From NCBI GenBank assembly GCA_964652805.1, contig CAZZBJ010000008.1, positions 1 through 35,743 of the forward strand: a stretch of 35,743 nt of DNA, written 5' to 3'. The notes below the pieces were generated by a model. That model saw only the letters and a program-made list of their open reading frames with translations. It was not told where the DNA came from and searched no databases. The DNA is from Claveliimonas sp964652805 (lineage in GTDB: Bacteria; Bacillota; Clostridia; Lachnospirales; Lachnospiraceae). How positions within the stretch are numbered: position 1 is the stretch's first letter; every line of letters starts with the position of its first letter. Position numbers and translations under genes: made by a program. Below are positions 7,547 through 14,861 of the stretch, one piece after another.

Positions 7547-8959
7547 TTAGAACGGGCCGTAGCCGATGCCGTGGGCTATCATGATGAGGATGAAAGCGCT
7601 CACAACAAACGACAGATAAATCTTCCAGCAGAACCTGATCCAGGAGCCGTAGTCCACGCCGCACATGGACAGCTGGACAAGGGAGCTTCCCGGCCAGAAG
7701 CTGTTGGTGATACCGTCGCCGTACTGGTAAGTGAGCACCAGCACCTGCTGATTGATGTCCAGGATCTTTCCAAGAGGCTGCAGGATGGGCATGATGATGA
7801 CCGCCTTTCCGCTTCCGGATACGACCAGGAAGTTAAACAGTGTCACAAACACGAATACAATCAGCAGCGCCAGGATCGCACTCTTATTCTGAAGGAATTC
7901 CGCCATGGCATGTACGATGGTGTCCATGATGCAGGCCTGGTTCATAAGCACCACCACAGACTGGGCCAGCCCCACCGCAAAGGCCGCCGCGAAGACTCTG
8001 GCAGCTCCTTTACAGAAGAGCTGACAGGCCTCGCTGGGGCCGAACCGGAAGATCGCGGTCAGCACAATGCCGAACATCACATACAGAGCCGCGATCTGGG
8101 CAAAGGACCACTCCAGCCTGATGCAGCCGTAGCCCTGGATGACAATGACAGCGAGAAACGCCAGAAGACCAAGGACTTTCCTTCCTGTCATCTCCTCTGT
8201 GTGAATGACCTGCTCTTCCGCCTTCTGATTCATGTACTCCTCACGCACAATGCTTTTTGCCGGATCCTTCCTTATTTTCCGGCAGTAATTGTAGAGTCCC
8301 ACAAGGCCGATCAAGTAAAACACCGCCAGACCCACTGCCCGGTAGCCGAGTCCGGAGAACATGGGAAGTCCCACGATCTGCTGGGAGACGCCGGTCGTAA
8401 ACATGTTCATGAGTCCGGAGGTAAATCCCACTGTACTTCCCACGATGGCCAGCCCGGTTCCAACGATCCTGTCATATCCCAGAGCAAATCCGATGCTCAC
8501 TGCCAACGGGTAGAAGGGGTAGGCAGCCTCCCCGTAGCCCAGGACGCCGAAAATGACAAAAATCGTATAAAAAATCCATACAACAGCGAATTCCCTGCCC
8601 TTTGTCCGTTTCAGGATAGCGCCGATCCCGGCTCCAAAGGCTCCGCTGACCTCCAGAAGATAGATCACGCCGGAGCTGATGAACAGGGTGCCCATGATGG
8701 TAGCTCCGTTGACAAAGCCGTTGTACACCGCCTCAAAATAGTCCATAAATGTGATAGGATCTTCATTTTCCACATACTGGAACGTGTCCGGATCCACCAC
8801 GGAGATGCCCGTCGCCTCGTCCGTGATCCGCTCATAGCTTCCGCTTGGGATGATGTAAGACAGAGCCACCACAAACAGCAGGATGAGCAGCAGGATGATA
8901 AATACGTGGGGCATATGGAACCCTTTGCTCCTAGATGTTTTCTTGTCCATTTTCTTCAC
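7547..8959 (-). CDS. YfcC-family transporter (IT superfamily carboxylate/amino-acid carrier)
   Basis: 470 residues and about 12 membrane helices. The N-terminal pattern is typical of the YfcC/C4-dicarboxylate anaerobic carrier-like family: a hydrophobic helix, IIPSGSYERI, then DYFEAVYNGFVNGA. Conserved Gly-rich segments follow (GYGEAAYPFYPLA; VSGSGKAVIIMPI; DGITNSFWPGS). Substrates are rarely known; some relatives are called arginine/ornithine antiporters, but nothing here proves that. It lies 27 bases after the M20 amidohydrolase gene on the same strand, so the two form a pair. It most likely moves the substrate or product of that enzyme. The start may be this GTG or the ATG three codons later; neither has a strong ribosome site. 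Confidence 0.85.
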   Translation of the reverse strand: MKKMDKKTSRSKGFHMPHVFIILLLILLFVVALSYIIPSGSYERITDEATGISVVDPDTFQYVENEDPITFMDYFEAVYNGFVNGATIMGTLFISSGVIYLLEVSGAFGAGIGAILKRTKGREFAVVWIFYTIFVIFGVLGYGEAAYPFYPLAVSIGFALGYDRIVGTGLAIVGSTVGFTSGLMNMFTTGVSQQIVGLPMFSGLGYRAVGLAVFYLIGLVGLYNYCRKIRKDPAKSIVREEYMNQKAEEQVIHTEEMTGRKVLGLLAFLAVIVIQGYGCIRLEWSFAQIAALYVMFGIVLTAIFRFGPSEACQLFCKGAARVFAAAFAVGLAQSVVVLMNQACIMDTIVHAMAEFLQNKSAILALLIVFVFVTLFNFLVVSGSGKAVIIMPILQPLGKILDINQQVLVLTYQYGDGITNSFWPGSSLVQLSMCGVDYGSWIRFCWKIYLSFVVSAFILIMIAHGIGYGPF

Positions 8960-8986
8960 TCTCTTTCTCTTTATACTATTCGTTTT

Positions 8987-10219
8987 CTATTTCCGGAAAT
9001 CCAGCCATGAGATGGCTGTGTAGGCGTGAAGGGCAGCCCCCAGAGGGAGCACATCCTCGTCCAGCACCATATGAGGATTGTGGAGAGGTGCATTTCCCGG
9101 CTGTCCGGCCCCGATAAAGGCGAACATGCCCGGCACCTCCTTTGTGATGTATCCAAAGTCCTCCGTTCCGGTCATGGGCGGGATCTGACTGACATTCTCT
9201 CTTCCAAGGAGCTCCTCCGCAAAGGGGACAAGCTCCCTGCACAGCTCCTCATCGCTGTAGGTGCAGGGCGTGTGGAATACGAGCATGTCATAGTCCCCTC
9301 TCCAGGCTTTCACATAGTGATCGACAAGCTCCGGGATGCGTTTTGTCAGGCGCTCCGCCGCCTGTACGTCCAGGGTCCGCACGCCGATGTGAAGTTCTGC
9401 CTCGTTGGGGATGATGTTGACGGCGGTGCCCCCCTTCGCCACGCCACAGGTCAGGGCCACTGCAGCCGCCGGATCTGCTTCCCTCGTGACCAGTAGATTG
9501 ACCGCCTGGTAGATCTGATTCATGATCATCAGCGGGTCAATACACAGCTGCGGCTGAGAGCTGTGCCCGCCGCTGCCCTTGATCTTCACAATAAAGGTGT
9601 CCAGGGAAGCGGAGTTGACACCCGCCGCATACCCCAGCTCCCCGGTCTTGGTGACAGACTGGACGTGGATGCCGAAGGCCGCGTCCACCTTCGGGTTTTC
9701 CAGAAGGCCGTTCTCCACCAGGACTCTTGCCCCGGCTCCTGTCTCCTCGCCGGGCTGGAACACCAGCTTGACCGTGCCTTTTAAGGAATCCTCTCTCTCC
9801 TTCAGGATCCGGGCTGCCCCCAGGAGCATGGCGACGTGGCTGTCATGGCCGCACATGTGTCCCCGGCCGTTCTCAGACTTAAAATCCAGGTCATTGTCCT
9901 CCCGTATGGGAAGGGCGTCCATGTCCGCCCGCAGCAGGATACAAGGGCTTCCATGTCCGATGACAGCCGTGATCCCCACTGCTCGTTCCATCCGGGGAAA
10001 TCCCGCCTCCACAAAGTCCTTTGTCACCTTCTCAGGGAGATCTCCGCCGCAGTTCTTCCACGGTATTCCCATCTCATCCAGACGTTTCCTGATGTAGTCC
10101 GCTGTCCTTGGCAGGTCCATTCCGATCTCCGGTATCTGATGAAGATACCTCCTGTCTGCCGTGATCTGCCCGCAAAGCTCCTCTGCTCTCTTTTTAATCT
10201 CGGCCGCTGTTGTGCCCAT
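8987..10219 (-). CDS. M20 family (M20D) amidohydrolase / N-acyl amino acid hydrolase
   Basis: 410 residues. Family motifs: RRYLHQIPEIG near the N-terminus, LLRADMDALPI (about 95-105), HMCGHDSH (121-128) and FQPGEETGAG (154-163) containing the metal-linked Glu pair. The dimerisation (lid) domain has KGSGGHSSQP, and MTGTEDFG lies near the end. These give the Cys/His/Glu metal site of M20D enzymes such as hippurate hydrolase and IAA-amino acid hydrolases. Residues ~55-80 look longer than usual. The likely reaction is removal of an acyl or aryl-acyl group from an amino acid; the substrate is unknown. It is the first gene after a promoter and a terminator-like leader, and is paired with the YfcC transporter. 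AGGTGAGAG supports the start. Confidence 0.9.
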   Translation of the reverse strand: MGTTAAEIKKRAEELCGQITADRRYLHQIPEIGMDLPRTADYIRKRLDEMGIPWKNCGGDLPEKVTKDFVEAGFPRMERAVGITAVIGHGSPCILLRADMDALPIREDNDLDFKSENGRGHMCGHDSHVAMLLGAARILKEREDSLKGTVKLVFQPGEETGAGARVLVENGLLENPKVDAAFGIHVQSVTKTGELGYAAGVNSASLDTFIVKIKGSGGHSSQPQLCIDPLMIMNQIYQAVNLLVTREADPAAAVALTCGVAKGGTAVNIIPNEAELHIGVRTLDVQAAERLTKRIPELVDHYVKAWRGDYDMLVFHTPCTYSDEELCRELVPFAEELLGRENVSQIPPMTGTEDFGYITKEVPGMFAFIGAGQPGNAPLHNPHMVLDEDVLPLGAALHAYTAISWLDFRK

Positions 10220-10285
10220 GATACTCTCTCACCTGTCTTTCCTGAGATCAATGACTAAGGGCCTGTAAAGGCGCCGAGCGTCCGC

Positions 10286-10317
10286 AAAAAGAAAAGAGTC
10301 CCTCTGACGGAACTCTT
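10286..10317 (-). terminator. Intrinsic terminator / possible attenuator ahead of the amidohydrolase gene
   Basis: On the minus strand a 9-bp stem (AAGAGTTCC pairing with GGGACTCTT, loop GTCAGA, 10294-10317) is followed by TTCTTTTT. This is a convincing intrinsic terminator. It ends the trmD transcript. It also lies downstream of the promoter at 10394-10422 and upstream of the amidohydrolase start at 10219, so transcripts from that promoter must pass it. Confidence 0.8.
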
Positions 10318-10387
10318 CGAACCGACAACTGCCCATAACACTCCATTGCGCATTGTCTCCATATGATGTAATAGTTGACGAAATTAT
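10318..10387 (-). ncRNA. Candidate structured leader RNA upstream of the M20/YfcC pair
   Basis: About 70 bases lie between the predicted transcription start (~10387) and the terminator. They can form an irregular hairpin: GACAA-TGC (from ~10357) pairs with GCA-G-TTGTC (to ~10324), with a one-base bulge and a loop of about 17 bases. No promoter-like -10 is visible between the terminator and the gene. I do not recognise a known riboswitch or T-box signature. The alternatives are a small stand-alone RNA of ~100 bases or an unstructured leader. Confidence 0.35.
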
Positions 10388-10393
10388 ATAATT

Positions 10394-10422
10394 ATAATAG
10401 CACTTCCCACTGCCTTTCGCAA
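10394..10422 (-). promoter_or_regulatory. Sigma-A promoter upstream of the M20/YfcC pair
   Basis: -35 TTGCGA (10417-10422), a 17-bp spacer and -10 TATTAT (10394-10399), in an AT-rich stretch just downstream of the trmD stop. Predicted start is near 10387. It is the only good promoter match between trmD and the amidohydrolase gene. Confidence 0.7.
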
Positions 10423-10472
10423 CTATTTTTCGGGATTTTCCCACAATTTTCGCCTCGGAGCCGCGAATTCCC

Positions 10473-11264
10473 TTAATCCCTCTTTTCTCCAGAAATATCT
10501 TTCTTCTCCAGGATTTCCTCCGCCAGCCGTCTCTCCGCTTCCGTCAGTTCCGCCTTTGCAAGGAGATCCGGACGCCTCCTGGCTGTGCGGATGACAGACT
10601 GCTCCCGCCGCCACTTCTCGATATTGGCGTGGTGGCCTGACAGAAGGATGGGCGGCACCTGCTTGTCGTGCCACACCTCCGGGCGGGAATACTGGGGATA
10701 CTCCAGAAGGTTGTCCTGAAAGCTTTCAAATTCCGCAGACACATCATTGTGGAGGACTCCCGGTACAAGGCGGGAGATGGTGTCCACCATGACCATAGCA
10801 GGCAGCTCCCCGCCGGTGAGCACATAATCCCCGATGGAGACATAGTCTGTCACAATCTCCTCCAGCACTCTTTCGTCGATGCCCTCATAGTGGCCGCAGA
10901 GAAGCACCAGATCCTCCTCCCGGGCCAGCTCCTTGGCCATTCCCTGATTGAAGGTCTGCCCCTGGGGGGAGAGATAGATGACCCTTGTCTTCCTTCCGTT
11001 CCGGACAAAGTCCCCTTTCCGCCTCTCAATCTGTTCCTCTATCGCCTGATATGCCAGGTACACCGGCTCCGCCTGCATCAGCATGCCGGCACCGCCGCCG
11101 TAGGGATAGTCGTCCACGCTGTTGTGTTTGTTGAAGGCATAGTCCCTGATATTGACAGTCTCTATGGAGAGGAGGCCGTTTGCAATGGCCCGGCCCGTGA
11201 TGCTGGTGCCAAGACCGGACATGACCATGTCCGGAAAAAGCGTCATAATATGAAAATGCATCAT
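10473..11264 (-). CDS. trmD: tRNA (guanine37-N1)-methyltransferase
   Basis: 263 residues. SPOUT-fold signatures are present: HIMTLFPDM at the N-terminus, YGGGAGMLMQ, LLCGHYEGIDERV and IGDYVLTGGELPAM, which form the trefoil knot that binds S-adenosylmethionine. It methylates G37 next to the anticodon and so prevents +1 frameshifting. The ATG overlaps the rimM stop as ATGA, with GGAGGGA 9 bases upstream, so translation is coupled to rimM. In the usual Firmicutes order rplS follows; here the M20/YfcC pair does. Confidence 0.97.
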   Translation of the reverse strand: MMHFHIMTLFPDMVMSGLGTSITGRAIANGLLSIETVNIRDYAFNKHNSVDDYPYGGGAGMLMQAEPVYLAYQAIEEQIERRKGDFVRNGRKTRVIYLSPQGQTFNQGMAKELAREEDLVLLCGHYEGIDERVLEEIVTDYVSIGDYVLTGGELPAMVMVDTISRLVPGVLHNDVSAEFESFQDNLLEYPQYSRPEVWHDKQVPPILLSGHHANIEKWRREQSVIRTARRRPDLLAKAELTEAERRLAEEILEKKDISGEKRD

Positions 11265-11773
11265 GGCAGAAGTCCCTCCATCAGATGAATGTGCATCTCG
11301 TTTTTTACCGTATCCACGTTAAGGATACACTGGCGGATGGCCGGGATAAGGACCTCCCCGTGGCGATCAGAGTCGATGATATACACATCGTTGGCGCCGG
11401 TCTCCAACACGTCCCTGAGGACGCCGAAATGCTCCGCCGGCTCGTCTGTGTAGACGTCCATGCCGATCATATCGCCGATATAGTACTCGTCCTCTCCCAG
11501 GGGGGATGCGTCCTCCCTGTCGATCAGGAGACTGTTTCCCTTGTATTTTTCTATGTCGTTTATGCTGTCGATCCCCCTGAATTTCAGTATGGCGAACTGC
11601 TTGAAAAATTTCACATGTTCGATCTCCAGCGGAATCTGTTCCTTTCCTGTGTCAAGATATACTTTTTTCAGCTCTCTGAAATACTGTGCGTCGTCTGTGG
11701 TGGGGAACACCTTCACCTCGCCCCGGATACCGTGAGTGGAGGTGATGACAGCTGCCTGCAGTTGTTTTTCCAT
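11261..11773 (-). CDS. rimM: Ribosome maturation factor RimM
   Basis: 170 residues from the ATG at 11771-11773, chosen because AGGAGAAGG lies immediately upstream. An ATG 45 bases earlier has no ribosome site. The N-terminal RimM domain starts with THGIRGEVKVFPTTD. The C-terminal PRC-barrel domain carries DEYYIGDMIGMDVYT, and VLIPAI is near the end. It binds S19 and helps mature the 30S head. It lies between khpA and trmD, with a 12-13 bp hairpin in the space upstream. Confidence 0.95.
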   Translation of the reverse strand: MEKQLQAAVITSTHGIRGEVKVFPTTDDAQYFRELKKVYLDTGKEQIPLEIEHVKFFKQFAILKFRGIDSINDIEKYKGNSLLIDREDASPLGEDEYYIGDMIGMDVYTDEPAEHFGVLRDVLETGANDVYIIDSDRHGEVLIPAIRQCILNVDTVKNEMHIHLMEGLLP

Positions 11774-11829
11774 TTTCCTTCTCCTGTTTTTTCTCTCGTC
11801 GATGGCTAAAACGATCATTTAAATCAAAG

Positions 11830-11881
11830 CGGGTTCAGGAAGATTCCGACAAACTGTCTTTTTCGTCCCTTCCTGGACCCG
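11830..11881 (-). repeat. Long inverted repeat between khpA and rimM
   Basis: CGGGTTCAGGAAG (11830-11842) pairs with CTTCCTGGACCCG (11869-11881). That is 13 pairs with one G-U wobble around a 26-base loop. On the transcribed strand it is followed by CTTTGATTT, too weak a U-run for a confident terminator. It may be an RNA-processing site, a partial terminator, or a structure that changes rimM-trmD output relative to rpsP-khpA. Confidence 0.6.
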
Positions 11882-11889
11882 TTCTTTTC

Positions 11890-12120
11890 TTAGTCAGCAA
11901 TATCTACTACCACTTTTTTATCTTCTTTTGAGGCTGTTGCTTTCACGACAGTGCGGATTGCCTTGGCAATACGTCCCTGCTTGCCGATGACTTTCCCCAT
12001 ATCTGAGTCAGCCACCTTCACTTCCACGATGGTTGTACGGCCTTCTTCTTTCTCTGTCACAACAACGCTCTCGGGATCATCTACAAGTGCCTTGACGATG
12101 ACTTCCACTAATTCTTTCAT
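11890..12120 (-). CDS. khpA: KH-domain RNA-binding protein KhpA (YlqC)
   Basis: 76 residues from the ATG at 12118-12120, set by GGGAGGTG 7 bases upstream; the in-frame GTG three codons earlier lies inside that site. A single KH domain is present with the GxxG loop in VIGKQGRIAKAIRT. In streptococci and lactobacilli KhpA pairs with KhpB (Jag) and affects cell division and small-RNA biology. Its place between rpsP and rimM is the standard Firmicutes order. Confidence 0.95.
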   Translation of the reverse strand: MKELVEVIVKALVDDPESVVVTEKEEGRTTIVEVKVADSDMGKVIGKQGRIAKAIRTVVKATASKEDKKVVVDIAD

Positions 12121-12138
12121 ACTGCGCACCTCCCGGAA

Positions 12139-12384
12139 TTATTTTTCAATGCCTGCTGCCTTGAAAATCTTTCCTACTACCTCTGTCGGCTGTGCACCGT
12201 TGTTCAGCCATCTTTTAGCGGCCTCCTCGTCTACTTTGAAGACGCTGGGATCCTGATTCGGATCATAAGTGCCGATTTCTTCGATGAATCTGCCATCTCT
12301 TGGGGATCTGGAGTCAGCTACAACAATTCTATAGAAAGGAGCCTTCTTCTGTCCCATTCTCTTTAATCTGATCTTTACTGCCAC
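12139..12384 (-). CDS. rpsP: 30S ribosomal protein S16
   Basis: 81 residues, standard length, starting AVKIRLKRMGQKKAPFYRIVVAD after the initiator. The start codon is GTG (12382-12384) with GGAGGTG 6 bases before it. A hairpin with a GCAC...GTGC stem and a two-base bulge lies in the 62-base space after ffh. khpA follows after 18 bases. Confidence 0.97.
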   Translation of the reverse strand: MAVKIRLKRMGQKKAPFYRIVVADSRSPRDGRFIEEIGTYDPNQDPSVFKVDEEAAKRWLNNGAQPTEVVGKIFKAAGIEK

Positions 12385-12446
12385 TTTGTTTCACCTCCAC
12401 ATATTTTTTATCTATATGGCACATGCGCTGTCCGCACACGTGCTGG

Positions 12447-13808
12447 TTAAAAAGGTACTCTGAATTTTCCCTTTTTACCACCTTTTCCGAACATCTTCAT
12501 CATCTTTTTCATCTCATTGAACTGCTTTACCATGCGGTTCACCTCGCTGATATCCACGCCCGCGCCTTTTGCGATGCGGTGCTTCCTTGAAGGATTCAGA
12601 AGATCCGGGTCACGGCGCTCTGCCGGGGTCATGGAATATATCATGGCCTCCATCCGCGCCATCTTTCTCTCGGCCTCCTCGGCCTGGCTGTCATCTAACT
12701 GCATGCCCTTTTTCCCTCCGAGGCCGCCCATGGCGCCCATGCCGGGGAGCATGCTCATGATACCGGAGAGCCCGCCCATCTTTTTCATCTGTTTTGTGCT
12801 CTCCAGAAAGTCGTCGAAATCGAACTGGTTCTTCTTCATCTTGCGGGTCATCTCTTTGGCCTTCTCCTCATCGATCTCGGCGCCTGCCTTCTCGATAAGA
12901 GTCAGCACATCACCCATGCCAAGGATACGGGAGGCCATGCGGTCCGGATAGAACTGCTCCAGATCTGACAGTTTCTCTCCCATACCTACGTAGAGGATCG
13001 GCTTGCCGGTCACTGCCTTGACAGACAGAGCCGCACCGCCTCTCGTGTCACCGTCCAGCTTTGTGATGATGACGCCGTCGATGCCGATCTTCTGGTTGAA
13101 TTCCTCTGCCACATTGACCGCATCCTGACCGGTCATGGCGTCGATCACCATGATCGTCTGATGTACCTCCACAGTCTCCTTGATCTCCTGGAGCTCTGCC
13201 ATCATGTCCTCATCAATGTGAAGACGGCCCGCCGTATCCAGGATTACGAGATTGTTGCCGTTCTTGCGGGCGTGCTCCAAGGCCGCTCCGGCGATATCCG
13301 CCGGCCTGTGGCTGTCACCCATGGAAAAAACTTCCACTCCCTGCTTCTCTCCGTTCACCTGGAGCTGTTTGATCGCTGCCGGGCGGTATACGTCGCAGGC
13401 CACAAGAAGGGGCTTTTTCCCTTTTAATTTATATTTTCCCGCCAGTTTTGCGGTGGTAGTTGTCTTACCTGCACCCTGGAGACCTGCCATCATGATGACT
13501 GTGATGGCGCTTCCGGGCTGAAGCTTTATCTCTGTGGTCTCAGAGCCCATGAGAGCAATGATCTCCTCGTTCACTATCTTGATGACCATCTGCCCCGGGT
13601 TCAGTCCGTTCATCACATCCCGCCCGATGGCCCTCTCCTGCACATTCTTAATGAAGCCTTTCACGACCTTGAAGTTGACGTCGGCGGCCAGGAGAGCCCT
13701 CTTGATCTCCTTCATCGCCTCTTTGACATCGTCCTCTGTCAGCCGGCCCTTGCTCCGCAGGTTCTTGAACACATTCTGAAGTTTTTCTGTCAGACTGTCA
13801 AAAGCCAT
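12447..13808 (-). CDS. ffh: Signal recognition particle protein Ffh (SRP54)
   Basis: 453 residues in three parts. N domain: about 1-90. GTPase G domain: P-loop GLQGAGKTT at 109-117, with DTAGRLHIDED and TKLDGDTRGG. Methionine-rich M domain: after about 300, with MSMLPGMGAMGG and a basic GKGGKKGK tail. With 4.5S RNA it binds signal sequences on ribosomes and hands them to FtsY at the membrane. It follows ylxM by 32 bases, the usual pairing. Confidence 0.97.
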   Translation of the reverse strand: MAFDSLTEKLQNVFKNLRSKGRLTEDDVKEAMKEIKRALLAADVNFKVVKGFIKNVQERAIGRDVMNGLNPGQMVIKIVNEEIIALMGSETTEIKLQPGSAITVIMMAGLQGAGKTTTTAKLAGKYKLKGKKPLLVACDVYRPAAIKQLQVNGEKQGVEVFSMGDSHRPADIAGAALEHARKNGNNLVILDTAGRLHIDEDMMAELQEIKETVEVHQTIMVIDAMTGQDAVNVAEEFNQKIGIDGVIITKLDGDTRGGAALSVKAVTGKPILYVGMGEKLSDLEQFYPDRMASRILGMGDVLTLIEKAGAEIDEEKAKEMTRKMKKNQFDFDDFLESTKQMKKMGGLSGIMSMLPGMGAMGGLGGKKGMQLDDSQAEEAERKMARMEAMIYSMTPAERRDPDLLNPSRKHRIAKGAGVDISEVNRMVKQFNEMKKMMKMFGKGGKKGKFRVPF

Positions 13809-13840
13809 TCTCCAACTCCTCTTTGCTGCTCTGTCACAAA

Positions 13841-14185
13841 CTACAATTCGTCTAGGATCTCTCTTGCTATCTTTCTGATCTCCCGGGCAAGCTGGCTGTC
13901 GTCCTCCGGGTCGTACCGGTCAAGCACCTGGTCGATCCGGTGTACCTTCTCCCTGATGGCCAGGAATTTCTCCACCAGATGAAGCTTGTCTTCATACCCC
14001 TGGAGCGTCTTGTCGCAGCGCTTTACCAGGTCGTGGACTCCCTGCCTGCTGATTCCCGCCGTCTGGGCAATCTCGCCAAGGGACAGATCCTCCAGCACAG
14101 ACTGCTCGTAGATCTCTTTCTGGTGACTGGTCAGAAGCTCTCCGTAAAAATCATATAGCAATGTCTGCTTTAAAAAATCATCCAT
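13841..14185 (-). CDS. ylxM: YlxM family helix-turn-helix protein
   Basis: 114 residues. The family start, LYDFYGELLTSHQKEIYEQ, leads into a sigma-region-4-like helix-turn-helix (LSLGEIAQTAGISRQGVHDLVKR, about 34-56) and a C-terminal coiled helix. YlxM stimulates SRP GTPase activity in some streptococci and is nearly always upstream of ffh. It is the first gene after the promoter at 14203-14231; the leader is only about 10-15 bases, with AGGTGA before the ATG. Confidence 0.94.
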   Translation of the reverse strand: MDDFLKQTLLYDFYGELLTSHQKEIYEQSVLEDLSLGEIAQTAGISRQGVHDLVKRCDKTLQGYEDKLHLVEKFLAIREKVHRIDQVLDRYDPEDDSQLAREIRKIAREILDEL

Positions 14186-14202
14186 CTCAAATCACCTGTG
14201 TT

Positions 14203-14231
14203 ATCATATACCAAAGTCTTTCTTCTGTCAA
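14203..14231 (-). promoter_or_regulatory. Near-consensus sigma-A promoter for ylxM-ffh-rpsP-khpA-rimM-trmD
   Basis: -35 TTGACA (14226-14231), a 17-bp spacer and -10 TATGAT (14203-14208). This should be a strong constitutive promoter for the SRP/ribosome operon. The -35 box is one arm of an inverted repeat, TGTCAAG-8-CTTGACA (14226-14247), which could be a repressor site. Confidence 0.85.
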
Positions 14232-14247
14232 GCATTTTTTCTTGACA
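14226..14247. promoter_or_regulatory. Inverted repeat over the ylxM -35 box
   Basis: TGTCAAG (14226-14232) and CTTGACA (14241-14247) are perfect inverted copies 8 bases apart. The left arm contains the -35 hexamer of the ylxM promoter. The right arm contains TTGACA in the opposite direction, but no -10 lies 17 bases beyond it. It could be an operator or a chance pairing. Confidence 0.35.
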
Positions 14248-14265
14248 CCCTTTAAAATTTCTTTT

Positions 14266-14294
14266 TTCACACATCACAGCGCAAAGCATATGAT
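14266..14294 (+). promoter_or_regulatory. Plus-strand promoter pointing into the thioesterase gene's 3' end
   Basis: -35 TTCACA (14266-14271), a 17-bp spacer and -10 TATGAT (14289-14294). Downstream are TTGGAGG (14314-14320) and an ATG at 14328-14330. No known gene follows in this direction, so the product would be antisense to the thioesterase gene or start a small unknown reading frame. Confidence 0.45.
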
Positions 14295-14360
14295 GGACTG
14301 TAAACAAAATATGTTGGAGGCGGTCACATGAACGATTTATCATCGAACTGCGGATGCGGA

Positions 14361-14825
14361 TCACAGTCTGTAGTGTTTCCGCAACTCCCGCCTTTTTTCT
14401 GCGTTCTTCCACTCTTCCCTCTCTTCCTCTGTCTCCAGCTCCAGGCGGGGCACTCTGATCGGGTGATCATTTTCATCCAGAGCCACCATAGTGAAGTAGG
14501 CTCTGTTGATCAGCCTCCTGTTCCGGTCCAGGTCCTCCACACAGGAATCCACCTTCACCTCCATGGATGTATTTCCCACGTGGGTTACCTTTCCGGTGAT
14601 GACGACCACATCCTTCTGATAGGCACCCCGCAGAAAGCTCAGGTTATCCACGGAAGCGGTGATCACATTTTTCCTCGTGTGGCGCTTGGCTACAAGGCCT
14701 GCCAGCTCATCCATCCACTGCATGAGCACGCCTCCGAAAAGACGCCCCGCCGCGTTCAGATGGTTAGGCCTCACCATGTGCACTGTCTCTGATATGGACT
14801 CCGATACTTTTCTGCTCTCTGTCAT
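14361..14825 (-). CDS. Acyl-CoA thioesterase, hot-dog fold (YkhA/YciA-like)
   Basis: 154 residues from the ATG at 14823-14825, set by AGGAGAG about 9 bases upstream. The hot-dog motif HMVRPNHLNAAGRLFGGVLMQWMDELAG contains the conserved Asn and Asp/Glu of the family. ITASVDNLSFLRGAY and the beta-sheet core follow, then a charged Glu/Arg-rich tail (about 135-154). It should hydrolyse acyl-CoA to free acid and CoA in the cytoplasm; chain length cannot be read from sequence. It is divergent from truA, with the two starts 116 bases apart. Confidence 0.88.
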   Translation of the reverse strand: MTESRKVSESISETVHMVRPNHLNAAGRLFGGVLMQWMDELAGLVAKRHTRKNVITASVDNLSFLRGAYQKDVVVITGKVTHVGNTSMEVKVDSCVEDLDRNRRLINRAYFTMVALDENDHPIRVPRLELETEEEREEWKNAEKRRELRKHYRL

Positions 14826-14861
14826 TTTGCAATCTCTCCTGTCTGTCATTTGTTTGTTCAC

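Noticed and set aside
7571..9010. Long open frame on the plus strand opposite the transporter gene
   Set aside because: It is rich in His, Asp and Gln with no domain pattern or ribosome site. The opposite strand carries a clear transporter, so this is a GC-driven shadow.
10269..10357. Possible leader peptide starting METMRNG in the M20 leader
   Set aside because: There is no Shine-Dalgarno sequence before its ATG and no run of a single regulatory amino acid, so peptide-controlled attenuation is not supported.
10229..10444. 71-codon minus-strand frame spanning the M20 leader
   Set aside because: It begins upstream of the promoter, has no ribosome site and crosses the terminator; the RNA structure explains the region better.
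14242..14270. Plus-strand promoter using TTGACA at 14242-14247
   Set aside because: The hexamer 17 bases downstream is TTTCAC, not a -10. The TTCACA/TATGAT pair at 14266-14294 is better.
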